A stretch of 64,000 nucleotides of DNA, from assembly GCF_045865695.1 (NCBI RefSeq), contig NZ_BAACAP010000195.1, forward strand, positions 1-64,000. Reading direction: 5' to 3'. Shown here in pieces: positions 16,245 to 25,652 of the stretch (its first letter is position 1; each line of letters opens with the position of its first letter). The notes under the pieces were generated by a model that worked only from the letters and a program-made list of their open reading frames with translations, was not told the DNA's origin and made no database searches. Origin of the DNA: Scytonema sp045865695. Its GTDB lineage: Bacteria > Cyanobacteriota > Cyanobacteriia > Cyanobacteriales > Nostocaceae. A program made the translations under genes and the position numbers.

Positions 16245-17077
16245 GTACAGATGCGACTTCCAATAGCCTCAATTATTCTTTCTCTAGAGGGATAAAAGAG
16301 CGCGATCGCGTTAAGTGTGTTGGTATCAGCCCTGACGGACAAATTCTGCTCAGTAGCAGTACTGATGCGATCGTTAAGGCATGGGATTGCAGTCAATTGT
16401 CAGACAAAAAAACGGGAGATTGTCGCTACACAATCAAAGCTTCTTCTAAAACACTAACTTTAGTTCCGGTATTACCCGTTAATCCAAATCCCCAACGTCC
16501 TTGTTTTGCTACGGGTGCAGAACACGGGAAAGTTTCCCTTTGGGATTTAAAAACGGGTAAATGGTTGCGTAGTCTTCAAGCACACCAAAGTCCAGTTCTC
16601 GCGCTTGCTTTCAGTTCTGATGGACGAATGCTAGCTAGTGGCGGTCAAAATTCCACTATTAAACTTTGGGATTTAGACAAAGGTACTGAACAACCAGCGT
16701 ACATTATTCCCCACGCTCATTTAAGCGAAGTTTTGTCATTGGCAATTAGCTCGCAAACTCAAACTCTAATTAGTAGCGGTGCAGACCGAACAATCAAACT
16801 TTGGGATTTAGCAACAGGTAGCAAGAAATCTCCTCATATTTTGACAGGTCATGCAGGTCGAATTTGGTGTGTTGCCATCAGTCAAGATGAAACAAAAATT
16901 GCCAGTGCTGGTGCGGATTATACTGTGAAACTCTGGGATTTAGTAACAGGGAAGTTATTGCAAACTCTAACAGGACATTTAGGAGAAGTACGTACAGTTG
17001 CCTTTAGCCCTGATGGCAATCTAATTGCTAGTGGTGGGGATGATTTAGAAATTAGGTTATGGCAGCTTCAAGTGTAA
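16226..17077 (+). CDS. WD40-repeat protein, probably 5'-truncated
   Basis: About 280 residues with six or so WD40 blades: VKCVGISPDGQ..VKAWD, GKVSLWDLKTGKWL, LALAFSSDGRMLASGG..IKLWD, LAISSQTQTLISSGADRTIK, IWCVAISQDETKIASAGADY, VRTVAFSPDGNLIASGGDD. Such propellers are protein-interaction platforms. The only available start is a GTG (16226) inside a terminator hairpin, and an in-frame TGA lies at 16199, so the real N-terminus has probably been lost. The gene ends just before a decayed caspase gene, a combination common in filamentous cyanobacteria. Confidence 0.7.
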   Translation: MLADFFCTDATSNSLNYSFSRGIKERDRVKCVGISPDGQILLSSSTDAIVKAWDCSQLSDKKTGDCRYTIKASSKTLTLVPVLPVNPNPQRPCFATGAEHGKVSLWDLKTGKWLRSLQAHQSPVLALAFSSDGRMLASGGQNSTIKLWDLDKGTEQPAYIIPHAHLSEVLSLAISSQTQTLISSGADRTIKLWDLATGSKKSPHILTGHAGRIWCVAISQDETKIASAGADYTVKLWDLVTGKLLQTLTGHLGEVRTVAFSPDGNLIASGGDDLEIRLWQLQV

Positions 17078-17121
17078 GAACTATTTTATACACAGAGTGC
17101 AATGAAGAAATAACGGGGGTT

Positions 17122-17950
17122 ATGACAGAGCAATTCCAAGAAACAGAAAAACTTGAGCGCAAGATGACTGTGTTAGACGTTGAGGTTAAATTTGAACCTA
17201 TTAAACAGGGGCGATCGCTCGTCGTAGTTATTGGGATTAACGAGTATGTCCACTGGCAAAAACTCAAGAATGCTGTTCAGGACGCGATCGGGCTTCAACA
17301 GACGCTCATCGACAAGCTGAGATTCTCTGAGAACAATTTTGAAAGGGTTATTGAGATTATAGACACACTTTTAGCTCTAAATCCTAGTAAAGGTTTAATT
17401 CCGCTTTCTCAAAGTGACCTTTGGGATATTAGAGAACAGCTTTACTGTTGGACAGATGTGCTAGCGATTCCAGAAACAAACTTTGCCCTCAAGGTAACTG
17501 TCCTTGTGAGAGACGCAAATGGAACACCCGATCGACTAGAAGCAGCCAAGGAAATAAAACTTGGCGATCGTAATGGATATCTCATTGAACATAGGAAGAT
17601 TTTTCGATTGAGTATTCACAATTCTACAGAATCCCCTATGCACATCTATATGATTAAAATCGACTCAAATGGTTGTTTTAAACCAGTAATACATACTGTG
17701 GAGAGATGAAGAGATTCTATTTAACGGCTTATCACCAGGAGAGACACATTTAACGTATCCTTTTGTCCAACCAGAAAGTGTAGGAACTTGTGAATTACGC
17801 CTTTTTTCATCACCTAAAAGACTACGATTCTTTTTATTTCCAGCAGATGCTAGAGCAAGAGGTGGGAGTATTGAAACACTCGAAGAGGAAGAGTTGAGGA
17901 GACTAGAAATGAAAACTATTCGCTACAGTATGACCAAAAAACTAGTATAA
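17122..17950 (+). pseudogene. Decayed caspase-like (C14) protein with DUF4384-type C-terminus
   Basis: From ATG 17122 (good GGGGGT upstream) the frame contains the first caspase strand-helix, GRSLVVVIGINEYVHWQKLK and DAIGLQQTLIDKLRF, then jumps without the catalytic His and Cys segments to LKVTVLVRDANG..IKLGDRNGYLIEH..HIYMIKIDSNG, a DUF4384-type domain. The first frame stops at 17707-17709, while the next frame continues DEEILFNGLSPGETHLTYPF and on to TKKLV at 17950. So there is an internal deletion and a frameshift. A complete protein of this type would be a metacaspase/orthocaspase-like protease. Confidence 0.7.
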
Positions 17951-17985
17951 GCCTTAACACCAATGTAGTTTTCTCCGTGCAATTT

Positions 17986-18252
17986 TTAACCATCATCCTT
18001 ATAAACTTCACTCCGATGTTTTACTTTGACGACAGTTACCTTTAAAATGTCATCTTCTATTTCATAAACTACACGATAATCACCAATACGAATACGATAT
18101 GAATTTTTTTGCCCTTTTAACTTTTTAACCCCGTCTGGACGCGGTTCTATTTTTAAATCGTTGACTCTCGCTTGTATGCGTTCTTGCACGTCGAGGGGTA
18201 GTTTTCTCAACTGTTTTTTGGCACCTTTTGTAAATTTTACTTTGTAACTCAC
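17986..18252 (-). CDS. RelE/ParE-family toxin
   Basis: 88 residues: MSYKVKFTKGAKKQLRKLP, PRPDGVKKLKG, YRIRIGDYRVVYEIEDD and the C-terminal VVKVKHRSEVY. These are the usual landmarks of RelE-type ribosome-dependent mRNA interferases. It overlaps the antitoxin gene by 4 bases (18249-18252), which implies coupled translation. Intact; no unusual residues. Confidence 0.88.
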   Translation of the reverse strand: MSYKVKFTKGAKKQLRKLPLDVQERIQARVNDLKIEPRPDGVKKLKGQKNSYRIRIGDYRVVYEIEDDILKVTVVKVKHRSEVYKDDG

Positions 18253-18488
18253 GCAACGTCCTTGTGCCTATCGTTTCTTATTTCTTCTTCTATTTCCTCC
18301 CAAGATACAGTACCATTAATGCGTATGTCTTCTCTAGCTTCTTCAATAGCTAATAAGTCTTCTTCATCCTCCATATCATCGATTCGTTTTAACAATGCGT
18401 AAATCTCATCTAATGTACTGTCATAAGCTTGATGTAGCAGTACATTAATCTCTTTAATTAATTGTTGTCTATCTTGTTCGGTTTTCAT
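18249..18488 (-). CDS. Antitoxin partner of the RelE-type toxin
   Basis: 79 residues, acidic and helical (EIYALLKRIDDMEDEEDLLA, EEIEEEIRND). No recognisable DNA-binding fold in the first half, but the position directly upstream, the 4-base overlap and the acidic tail fit an antitoxin that would neutralise the basic toxin. Family name not recognised with certainty. Start ATG at 18488. Confidence 0.75.
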   Translation of the reverse strand: MKTEQDRQQLIKEINVLLHQAYDSTLDEIYALLKRIDDMEDEEDLLAIEEAREDIRINGTVSWEEIEEEIRNDRHKDVA

Positions 18489-18551
18489 TGTTAAACCTAT
18501 GCTCTGATTATTAATTTAATATATTGTACTTTACTCGTCTACGTACTCTGC

Positions 18552-18591
18552 GCCTCTGCGGTTAAATAAATGATTTTTAAACCGCAGAGGC
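18552..18591 (-). terminator. GCCTCTGCGGTT hairpin after pyk
   Basis: 12-bp arms (18552-18563 and 18580-18591) around an A/T-rich loop; in the minus direction it follows the pyk stop and precedes the TA promoter. This CTCTGCGG sequence is also a widespread cyanobacterial dispersed repeat. Confidence 0.5.
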
Positions 18592-18631
18592 ACAGAGAGC
18601 ACAGAGAGAATATAAGGAGTGACCTCTTAAT

Positions 18632-20401
18632 TTATGGAGTTCCGACTGCACCAGAGTAAACCAACCCGCGTTGTACGTCCATCGTTAAAATGGCTCCATC
18701 GCGAATGACTTGTGTTGCATTTTTAACACCAACAATAACAGGAACGTTAAGACGCAAACAAATTACAGCTGCATGACTAGTGAGACTTTCATCTTCAGTA
18801 ATAATTCCAGAGGCTTTCCGAATTGCATCAACGAAATCAGCACTAGTGCTAGGCGCAACCAAAATTTCTCCGTGGTTAAAATGACTAGCATCCATACCAT
18901 TGTAAGCAACTCTTGCGCGACCGCTTACCGAACCTTGTCCCAATCCAATTCCCTGACCGAGGACTGCTGTGACAACTTCCACTTTAATCAAATCTGTGGA
19001 ACCAGAAACCCCTTGAAGAGTTCCTGCACTCATGACTACCAAATCTCCCTCAGACAACAATCCCCTTTCTTGAGCAACATTCATAGCTGCTTGGAATGTC
19101 TGACCTGTGGAAGGGAGTTCTAACATCAACAACGGTTTAACTCCCCACACGAGCTGTAATTGCCGTGCCACATTGACATGAGGTGTCACTGCTAAAATTG
19201 GTGTTTGGGGACGAAATTTGGAGACGTTCCGCGCTGTTGCTCCTGTTTGTGTCAGAGTCATAATTGCTGCTGCACCTAGCTGTTCTGCAATTTGACCGAC
19301 TGCTTGGCTGATAGCGTTGGGAATGGAACGCTTTGGATCTTTTAGTAAACTGGTGTTAGTATTTTGTGCTTCTTCTTGTTCGATCCGTTCGGCAATTCGC
19401 GCCATGGTAGCGACGGCTTCTACTGGAAACTTACCAACAGCAGTTTCGTTTGAGAGCATCACCGCATCCGTACCATCTAAAATCGCATTTGCCACATCTG
19501 ATACTTCAGCACGAGTTGGACGGGGGTTACTCACCATGCTGTCCAACATTTGAGTGGCGGTGATAATGGGAATTCCTAAACGATTAGCAGTGGCAATCAA
19601 CCGTTTTTGTAGTATTGGTACATCCTCAGCTGGCAATTCTACGCCCAAATCGCCTCTTGCTACCATTACGCCATCGCACAATGCTAGAACGGCTTCCATT
19701 TGTTCGATCGCTTCGTGCTTCTCTATTTTGGCAATAACTGGTACTTGCTTACCCGTGCTAGAAATCAGCTCTTTAATCTCAATCATATCTTGAGGATTGC
19801 GGACAAAGGAAAGAGCTACCCAATCAACGCCCTGGTCGAGACCAAAAATCAAATCCTCTCGGTCTTTTTCCGTCATTGCCTTGATGGAAAGGTAAACTCC
19901 TGGAAAGTTTACTCCTTTGTTGTTGGAAAGTATCCCACCGACTGTCACGCGACAGTATAAATCGCCTTTTTCGCGATTGATATCCTCTACAAGCATTTCT
20001 ACTCGCCCGTCGTCTAGCAGAATTCTTGACCCGACTGGCACTTCATCTGCTAAGTATTCGTAGGTAACGCAACTTATATCTTGCATCCCCACAACTGGGC
20101 GATTCGTCAGAATAAAGCGATCGCCTTTTGCCAAGACTATAGATCCATTTTCAAACTTGCCTAAACGAATTTTCGGACCCTGTAAGTCTTGAAGGATAGC
20201 TACTGGTTTATTAAGTTCAAATGCGGTCTGTCGAATGAGGCGGATATTTCGCTGATGGTCGGCGTGAGTTCCGTGGGAAAAGTTGAGTCGCAACGTTGTT
20301 GCACCAGCTTCAATAATAGCTTTCAGCATTTCCGGGCTGCTGGTAGCAGGTCCGATTGTGGCGACAATTTTTGTACGGCGAAGGGAATCTTTTAGTTGCA
20401 T
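18632..20401 (-). CDS. pyk: Pyruvate kinase with extra C-terminal PEP-utilising domain
   Basis: 589 residues, phosphoenolpyruvate + ADP to pyruvate + ATP. The start (RRTKIVATIGPATSSPEML), LRLNFSHG, the active-site strand VPVIAKIEKHEAI, MVARGDLGVELP and IITATQMLDSM are all present. Residues from about 480 form an additional swivelling domain ending in TEDESLTSHAAVICLRLNVP, like the PEP-synthase/enzyme I phosphohistidine domain; this tail is common in cyanobacterial and Bacillus pyruvate kinases. Monocistronic, divergent from crtR. Full length, no defects. Confidence 0.96.
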   Translation of the reverse strand: MQLKDSLRRTKIVATIGPATSSPEMLKAIIEAGATTLRLNFSHGTHADHQRNIRLIRQTAFELNKPVAILQDLQGPKIRLGKFENGSIVLAKGDRFILTNRPVVGMQDISCVTYEYLADEVPVGSRILLDDGRVEMLVEDINREKGDLYCRVTVGGILSNNKGVNFPGVYLSIKAMTEKDREDLIFGLDQGVDWVALSFVRNPQDMIEIKELISSTGKQVPVIAKIEKHEAIEQMEAVLALCDGVMVARGDLGVELPAEDVPILQKRLIATANRLGIPIITATQMLDSMVSNPRPTRAEVSDVANAILDGTDAVMLSNETAVGKFPVEAVATMARIAERIEQEEAQNTNTSLLKDPKRSIPNAISQAVGQIAEQLGAAAIMTLTQTGATARNVSKFRPQTPILAVTPHVNVARQLQLVWGVKPLLMLELPSTGQTFQAAMNVAQERGLLSEGDLVVMSAGTLQGVSGSTDLIKVEVVTAVLGQGIGLGQGSVSGRARVAYNGMDASHFNHGEILVAPSTSADFVDAIRKASGIITEDESLTSHAAVICLRLNVPVIVGVKNATQVIRDGAILTMDVQRGLVYSGAVGTP

Positions 20402-20652
20402 AGGAGCTGGAACTTAGGGAGCTACTCTGGGAATCATCCTAAAGTTAGAATGCTTCTCTTGTCTGTCGCTACAGAACCAATCGTGAACGACTCGCTTGAA
20501 ATCATACCCTTATTCTGCTGCTATTATGTGGAAACGATGATAAATTTTTTAGACAAAATTTACTTTCTGCAATTTTGCCTGTCAAAACTTAACTTTTATT
20601 CATGGAAAAGTGGCATGATCTAGATAATCGATCGACGAAAAAGGAGTTTAAG

Positions 20653-21540
20653 ATGCTGACGTCGGAGGCACCAAAGCCACTGACAGTCCCCCCAAAGGAT
20701 TTTCTAGCGCCTCCGGGCGCTCTCAACCCGACGCTGCTGATGTTTTTGGTAGCAGTGGCAATACTAGTGTTATCTAACTTTGGCTACTGGGTTTGGGAAT
20801 GGCAACACTGGGTGTGCTTTACTGCTAACACTCTAGCTTTACATATGGCAGGCACAGTGATTCACGATGCCTGTCACCAATCTGCTCATCGCAATCGAGT
20901 CATGAATGCTATGTTAGGGCATGGCAGTGCTCTCATGCTAGCTTTCGCTTTCCCTGTTTTTACAAGAGTCCATTTGCAGCATCACGCCCACGTTAACGAT
21001 CCAGATGACGATCCGGATCACTACGTCTCTACAGGTGGTCCTTTGTGGTTAATTGCTGTACGATTTTTATACCATGAAGTGTTTTTCTTCAAGCGGCAAT
21101 TATGGCGTAAATACGAACTGCTCGAGTGGTTTATTAGCAGGGCAATTGTCATTGCGATGGTTTATATCTCAGTTCAATACCACTTTTTAGGATATATTCT
21201 CAATTTCTGGTTTATTCCTGCTTTTGTAGTGGGCATAGCACTAGGACTGTTTTTTGATTACTTACCCCATCGTCCTTTTACGGAACGCGATCGCTGGAAA
21301 AATGCTCGCGTTTACCCCAATCCCATTCTAAACGTTCTGATCGGGGGGCAGAACTATCATTTAATCCATCATTTATGGCCTTCCATTCCCTGGTATAATT
21401 ACCAGCCCACTTATTACTTGATGAAGCCTCTCCTTGATGAAAAAGGCTGTTATCAATCAACAGGGTTGCTACAGAAAAAAGACTTTTTCGGATTTGTGTA
21501 TGACATTTTTTTAGGTATTCGGTTTCATCACAGCAATTAG
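20653..21540 (+). CDS. crtR: Beta-carotene hydroxylase CrtR
   Basis: 295 residues, membrane di-iron hydroxylase of the fatty-acid-desaturase superfamily. Three His boxes: HDACHQSAH, HLQHHAHVNDPDDDPDH, and NYHLIHHLWPSIPW, with several hydrophobic segments between. CrtR introduces 3-hydroxyl groups into beta-carotene (zeaxanthin, and related steps for myxoxanthophyll). The start at 20653 (MLTSEAPKPL) has AAGGAG at 20641-20646; a frame-compatible ATG at 20602 gives an unlikely extension. Divergent from pyk. Confidence 0.93.
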   Translation: MLTSEAPKPLTVPPKDFLAPPGALNPTLLMFLVAVAILVLSNFGYWVWEWQHWVCFTANTLALHMAGTVIHDACHQSAHRNRVMNAMLGHGSALMLAFAFPVFTRVHLQHHAHVNDPDDDPDHYVSTGGPLWLIAVRFLYHEVFFFKRQLWRKYELLEWFISRAIVIAMVYISVQYHFLGYILNFWFIPAFVVGIALGLFFDYLPHRPFTERDRWKNARVYPNPILNVLIGGQNYHLIHHLWPSIPWYNYQPTYYLMKPLLDEKGCYQSTGLLQKKDFFGFVYDIFLGIRFHHSN

Positions 21541-21716
21541 TTGGGATTGGGGATTGGCGATTAGGGATTGGAGATTGGAGATTAGGCATTAAGCATCGGG
21601 CATTAAGGGGGTTCATTCATTCTACCTTGTCCTCCTTGTCTACCTTATCCCCTAATCCCTAATCCCTATTCCCCATTGCCCCTTATCCCCATAGGGGGCC
21701 CCGAGTTCCCCAATCC
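21541..21716. repeat. Heptamer-like short tandem repeats (GGGATTG / CCCTAAT type)
   Basis: GATTGGGGATTGGCGATTAGGGATTGG-like units in one direction and TAATCCCTAATCCCTATTCCCC-like units in the other, so the whole spacer between two convergent genes can fold back on itself. Typical STRR sequence. Confidence 0.65.
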
Positions 21717-22115
21717 CTAATCCCTACTCCCCACTCCCTCCAAAACAGGTAAAGACCAATCAGGGCGCAAACTCGCAGCGTGACGCAAATAGACATGATG
21801 AATTGGGGCAGAAGCAGGAAGATGAACGTGAACTAAAAAACGGATGCACCGTTCCAAACTACCCTCAACGTGCATCTGCTGGACATCCAACATTGGTACA
21901 ATATCCCAGTACGGACGCTTTCTTGCGATCGCTGCCGGAAAAGTTGCATTCAAATCGCTTGTGACAGTAAATGTTACGCTAATGATATCTGTTGGATGTA
22001 ATTGATTCCGTTTTTCAAGTTCATCAAGTATTTCCATCACTGCTTCTTGCATTGCTTCAACCGTATTTTCTGAAACAGTTGTTGCGCCGCGAATCGCCCG
22101 CATTCGCCACTCCAC
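21717..22115 (-). CDS. aroH: Chorismate mutase, AroH type
   Basis: 132 residues, monofunctional chorismate mutase of the Bacillus AroH fold (chorismate to prephenate, Phe/Tyr pathway). Conserved MRAIRGATTV start, VSVTFTVTSDLNA-like ISVTFTVTSDLNATFPA, and the C-terminal VYLRHAASLRPDW, carrying the active-site Arg residues. A GTG start at 22115 is chosen because GGAGG lies 8 bases upstream; an ATG four codons later is the alternative. Confidence 0.93.
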   Translation of the reverse strand: MEWRMRAIRGATTVSENTVEAMQEAVMEILDELEKRNQLHPTDIISVTFTVTSDLNATFPAAIARKRPYWDIVPMLDVQQMHVEGSLERCIRFLVHVHLPASAPIHHVYLRHAASLRPDWSLPVLEGVGSRD

Positions 22116-22210
22116 TTAGTTTTCCTCCTTAACTGGTTACTGGTTACTGGTCACTGGTCACTGTTTATTCATTGTCTCAGACAAACGACTAAGAACAAAT
22201 GACAAATGAC
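22116..22210. repeat. Heptamer short tandem repeats (TACTGGT, GACAAAT)
   Basis: Four TACTGGT/CACTGGT units from about 22138, then AATGACAAATGACAA. Spacer between sppA and aroH on the same strand. Confidence 0.6.
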
Positions 22211-22234
22211 AACGGATTAATGACTATTTTTTCT

Positions 22235-23056
22235 TTATGGTCTATATAACCATAAAGGCAATCCGCTTGTAGACATTTCAAATTCAACCCAATCAATTCC
22301 AGCACTTAGCCCTGGTGAACCTTGAATACTTCCTTGTACGAGACGACTTAACAGAGGCTTGCGTTCTTCTAAAGTAAAAACAGGAGTTTTTTCAGGATCG
22401 AGACTAACAAGTTCACAAGCCCAACGGCGAGCATCTTCTTCTGTTCCCAATCGGTCTAGAACACCTAGCTCTAATGCTTGCTGTCCTGTAAAAATTCGAC
22501 CATCTGCAAAACTTCTCACTGTTTCTACACCAAGAGAACGTGCATCAGCTACAGTTTGTACAAACTGCTGGTAACTTGTATCAATCAATTCTTGCAAAAT
22601 GTTGTGTTCTGGTTCTGTCAGTTCTCTGTCAAAAGCCAAAATATCTTTGTAAGGTCCTGACTTTATTACCTTAAAGGAGACACCAATTTTTTGCAACAAG
22701 CGTTCCAAGTTGTTACCGCGCAATATCACACCAATGCTACCTGTAATCGTACCAGGATTCGCCATGATGTGCTCTGCTCCCATACCGATGTAAACCCCAC
22801 CCGAAGCAGAAATGTTACCAAAACTAGCAACTATTTTCACTTTTGAGCGCAATCTTTTTAATGCACTGTATATTTCTTGGGAATCTCCTACCGTACCACC
22901 AGGGCTGTCAATTCGTAGCAGTAGTGCTGGAAATTTTCTTTCTTCTACTGTTTTCAGTGCTTCCAATACCCGCTTACGAGTAGCACTGGCAATTGCACCA
23001 GTAATTTCAATCCGAGCAATTTGTTTCTGGAATCTAGGTTTAAAAGGCCACACCAT
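22235..23056 (-). CDS. sppA: Signal peptide peptidase SppA-type (S49) protease
   Basis: 273 residues, short (SohB-like) S49 serine protease. IARIEITGAI start of the domain, LLRIDSPGGTVGDSQEIY, the catalytic Ser in SFGNISASGGVYIGMGA, then ANPGTITGSIGVI and the lysine-bearing KSGPYKDI stretch. There is no clear N-terminal membrane anchor. S49 enzymes degrade cleaved signal peptides; in cyanobacteria SppA homologues have also been linked to light-stress proteolysis. Same strand as aroH, 119 bases upstream of it. Confidence 0.9.
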   Translation of the reverse strand: MVWPFKPRFQKQIARIEITGAIASATRKRVLEALKTVEERKFPALLLRIDSPGGTVGDSQEIYSALKRLRSKVKIVASFGNISASGGVYIGMGAEHIMANPGTITGSIGVILRGNNLERLLQKIGVSFKVIKSGPYKDILAFDRELTEPEHNILQELIDTSYQQFVQTVADARSLGVETVRSFADGRIFTGQQALELGVLDRLGTEEDARRWACELVSLDPEKTPVFTLEERKPLLSRLVQGSIQGSPGLSAGIDWVEFEMSTSGLPLWLYRP

Positions 23057-23548
23057 GAGCAGTTGAAAAACTCCTAACAGACTTAGATACTATATGCAAA
23101 GCACGCAGAATGCCTGCTTTTCTATGTTAAGAAAAACAAGCGGTTGTTGCGAATTTCACTTCTTGTAAAAATATTTTATATTTTCTTTAGATTTATTTGT
23201 AACTTTGTTTGTTAATATTTAACCAGAAAGTAACAAAAAGCTATACAAGTCTTCAAAGCTTAACTAACGGTAGATAAACAAAAAAAGTTACTACCGTAAA
23301 AAAACAGGAGCATGTAGGCAGAAGGCAGAAGAAAGAAAAGCCTAAAGCATTAGTGATTATTTATACGAGTGTTGATGGACAGATTTTAGCCGATACGCAT
23401 TAAGTTTGAAAACCGAGAACATACCAGTAAAGCAAGGATTATCTGTATGTGGTAGGTGAAGTTAAGGTAAACCTGCTGTTGTAGAAGCTAGGATAGTGGA
23501 AGTTTGAAGTTGTATAAGGATATAGTCTTTAATAGGGAAACTATAGAT
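23057..23548. other. Intergenic, no gene seen
   Basis: About 490 A/T-rich bases between sppA and a small membrane protein, with no family-like frame. Contains the sppA promoter region on the minus strand. No hairpin with a T-run was recognised. Confidence 0.45.
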
Positions 23549-23836
23549 TTAGCGTAAAATTTGACATCTGTAGTAGGCATAAATCTCAAATAGTGCTCCG
23601 ACAACACTAAAGGTAGAACAGATAACAAAGAGACCGTAAAGAGGAGTGCCACTGCCAAAGATAGCAAGAAACTCCAAGATAGGATTGGCGATCGCATCAG
23701 TCACAGTTTGGAATCCGGGAATATAAGCTAGGAGAGAGACACTCAGCAGAAAGCCACCGATAATGAGCATAGGAGCAACGAAGCTGAAAATAATCGACAC
23801 TAACAGAGAGCGGAGAAAGTTCGTAATAATGCTCAT
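23549..23836 (-). CDS. Small membrane protein of unknown function
   Basis: 95 residues with two or three hydrophobic segments (SIIFSFVAPMLIIGGFLLSV, then LYGLFVICSTFSVVGALFEI) and a short charged end (YAYYRCQILR). No family recognised, but the membrane pattern is coherent and the frame is free of rare-codon clusters. Start ATG at 23836; isolated gene flanked by long spacers. Confidence 0.6.
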   Translation of the reverse strand: MSIITNFLRSLLVSIIFSFVAPMLIIGGFLLSVSLLAYIPGFQTVTDAIANPILEFLAIFGSGTPLYGLFVICSTFSVVGALFEIYAYYRCQILR

Positions 23837-24307
23837 AAGGCAAGAAAGAAGTCATTGAGTGGTTAACAGAGTAATCCAATTGTCATTTTCTACAATAAGC
23901 GCGATCGCTCTGTTTCAGTCGAGAGTTCAAAAATCTTAAGTTTACATTAAAATACATACACAATTTTTCCAAGAGACGTCCTGCGATCCCCAAAGAGAAA
24001 ATCTACAGCGATCCAAGTACAGATAGCATTTGACCGTAAACTCAGGTTCTCATTGAAATGAGACAGAGTATGAGCGACGCTTGAATTTTTGAAAAGAGCT
24101 TTAAACTTAGTTAAGTAAGTCGTCACAATTAGTAGTGAATTAGTCAAGATCGTCATTGGTCATTGGTGATTCGTCATTTGTAAGAATTTTAGCCTTTGTT
24201 ACATTTGTTAATATAATGGCTTTTATTTTCCTTCCACTTACTTAATCTAGACCAATAGGTAGGGAGAGGGAGTGAGAGGATGAGGGAACACAGGTGATAA
24301 CTAATAC
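23837..24307. other. Intergenic, no gene seen
   Basis: A/T-rich, one GCGATCGC site near 23899; short minus-strand frames here lack starts with ribosome sites and family likeness. Confidence 0.4.
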
Positions 24308-24362
24308 CCAATGACAAATGACCAATAACCAATGACAAATGACCAATGACAAATGACCAATG
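24308..24362. repeat. Heptamer array (CAATGAC/AAATGAC) running into the MlaE start codon
   Basis: About eight alternating CCAATGA/CAAATGA units; the last ATG of the array is the start codon of the permease gene. Several in-frame and out-of-frame ATGs make the true start ambiguous. Confidence 0.7.
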
Positions 24363-25150
24363 ACATATCAAAATCCAGTTTAGGGACATGGAGTCAGCGA
24401 TTGCTGGCTGCAACTTTCTTGAGTGGACAAGTCATGATTCACTTATTGAGAGGAAAAATCCATCGGCGCAATACCTTAGAGCAACTCGCAGCAGTTGGTC
24501 CCGATTCGCTGTTCATTGCCTTATTAACAGCTATTTTTGTTGGTGCAGTATTTACTATCCAGGTAGCAAGAGAGTTTATTACCTTTGGTGCTGGCAATGT
24601 TGTAGGTGGAGTTCTAGCTGTAGCGCTGACACGAGAACTCTCACCCGTGTTAACAGCAGTTATTATCGCAGGGCGAGTTGGTTCGGCATTTGCAGCAGAA
24701 ATTGGAACAATGCGAGTTACCGAACAAATCGATGCTCTGATGATGCTAAAAACAGACCCGATTGATTATCTTGTTATACCTCGCGTACTGGCTTGTTGCA
24801 TTATGCTGCCCATTCTCACACTTCTATCTTTAGTAACAGGGATGCTGGGAGGAATGGCGATCGCAACAAATGTATACAATCTTTCCGATACAGTTTTTCT
24901 AGACTCAGCGAGGAATTTTCTAAATACTTGGGATATTCTGAGTGCAATGGTGAAAGCATTTTGCTTCGGGGTTCTCATTGCTGTTATAGGATGTAACTGG
25001 GGATTAACAACAACAGGAGGAGCAAAAGGAGTAGGACAATCTACGACATCTGCTGTTGTGACTGCCTTACTGATTATATTTATTAGTAACTTCTTTCTTT
25101 CTTGGGTCATGTTCCAAGGATCTGGTAGTGCTTTAATGCAGGGGTTTTAG
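24353..25150 (+). CDS. MlaE-family ABC transporter permease
   Basis: 265 residues, integral membrane permease of the MlaE/TGD1 family, with the conserved core VGADSLFIALLTAIFVGAVF-like block, ALTRELSPVLTAVIIAGRVGSAFAAEIGTM and VTEQIDALMMLKTDP. In Gram-negative bacteria MlaE moves phospholipids between membranes; the chloroplast homologue TGD1 imports lipids. It is followed on the same strand by DUF3119, DUF3086 and plsY, an arrangement consistent with a lipid-linked role. The start lies in a heptamer array. Confidence 0.92.
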   Translation: MTNDISKSSLGTWSQRLLAATFLSGQVMIHLLRGKIHRRNTLEQLAAVGPDSLFIALLTAIFVGAVFTIQVAREFITFGAGNVVGGVLAVALTRELSPVLTAVIIAGRVGSAFAAEIGTMRVTEQIDALMMLKTDPIDYLVIPRVLACCIMLPILTLLSLVTGMLGGMAIATNVYNLSDTVFLDSARNFLNTWDILSAMVKAFCFGVLIAVIGCNWGLTTTGGAKGVGQSTTSAVVTALLIIFISNFFLSWVMFQGSGSALMQGF

Positions 25151-25265
25151 TCATTTGTCATTTGTTCTTCGTCCTTTGTCTTTGGGATAAAGAGCAATGA
25201 CTGATGACTCATAACAAGATTCTAAAATACGGGTAAAATCTACAAGCCAAGTAGGAGTTTTAAGT

Positions 25266-25652
25266 ATGGCTACTTCTTATACTTCCAACCCAGTATCAAC
25301 CGTAGAACTCAAACCCAGTTACAATATACCTGTAGTGTTAGTTCTGGTAGCAATTCCACTGCTTTTCGTGCAGCTGTGGGTGGGTTTATTTGTGACACTG
25401 CTTGGCTTATTTCTCATGTTTCAGGCGGTAACAATACGCTTGAGGTTTACCGCTACCGACTTGGATATTTACAGAGGCGACAAATTAATTCGTAGCTTTC
25501 CCTATCGAGAATGGCTGAACTGGCGCATATTTTGGAATCGGGTTCCTATACTGTTTTATTTTAAAGAAATAAACAGCATTCACTTTTTGCCAATTATATT
25601 TGACCCCAAAACCCTAAAAGTTTGCTTAGAAGAACGCTGTCCGCGTAGTTAG
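25266..25652 (+). CDS. DUF3119 family protein
   Basis: 128 residues, conserved in cyanobacteria. Two close hydrophobic segments (IPVVLVLVAIPLLFVQLWVG, LFVTLLGLFLMFQ) followed by a soluble PH-like strand region (RFTATDLDIYRGDKLIRSFP, SIHFLPIIFDPKTL). Function unknown. AGGAG lies about 8 bases before the ATG. It sits between the MlaE permease and the DUF3086 gene, a neighbourhood I remember as recurrent in cyanobacteria. Confidence 0.85.
   Translation: MATSYTSNPVSTVELKPSYNIPVVLVLVAIPLLFVQLWVGLFVTLLGLFLMFQAVTIRLRFTATDLDIYRGDKLIRSFPYREWLNWRIFWNRVPILFYFKEINSIHFLPIIFDPKTLKVCLEERCPRS

Noticed and set aside
23947..24156. 69-codon minus-strand frame
   Set aside because: No family likeness or ribosome site; not conserved-looking.
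24308..24362. Heptamer arrays as CRISPR or origin iterons
   Set aside because: Seven-base period without spacers, present in many spacers of the window; typical STRR.
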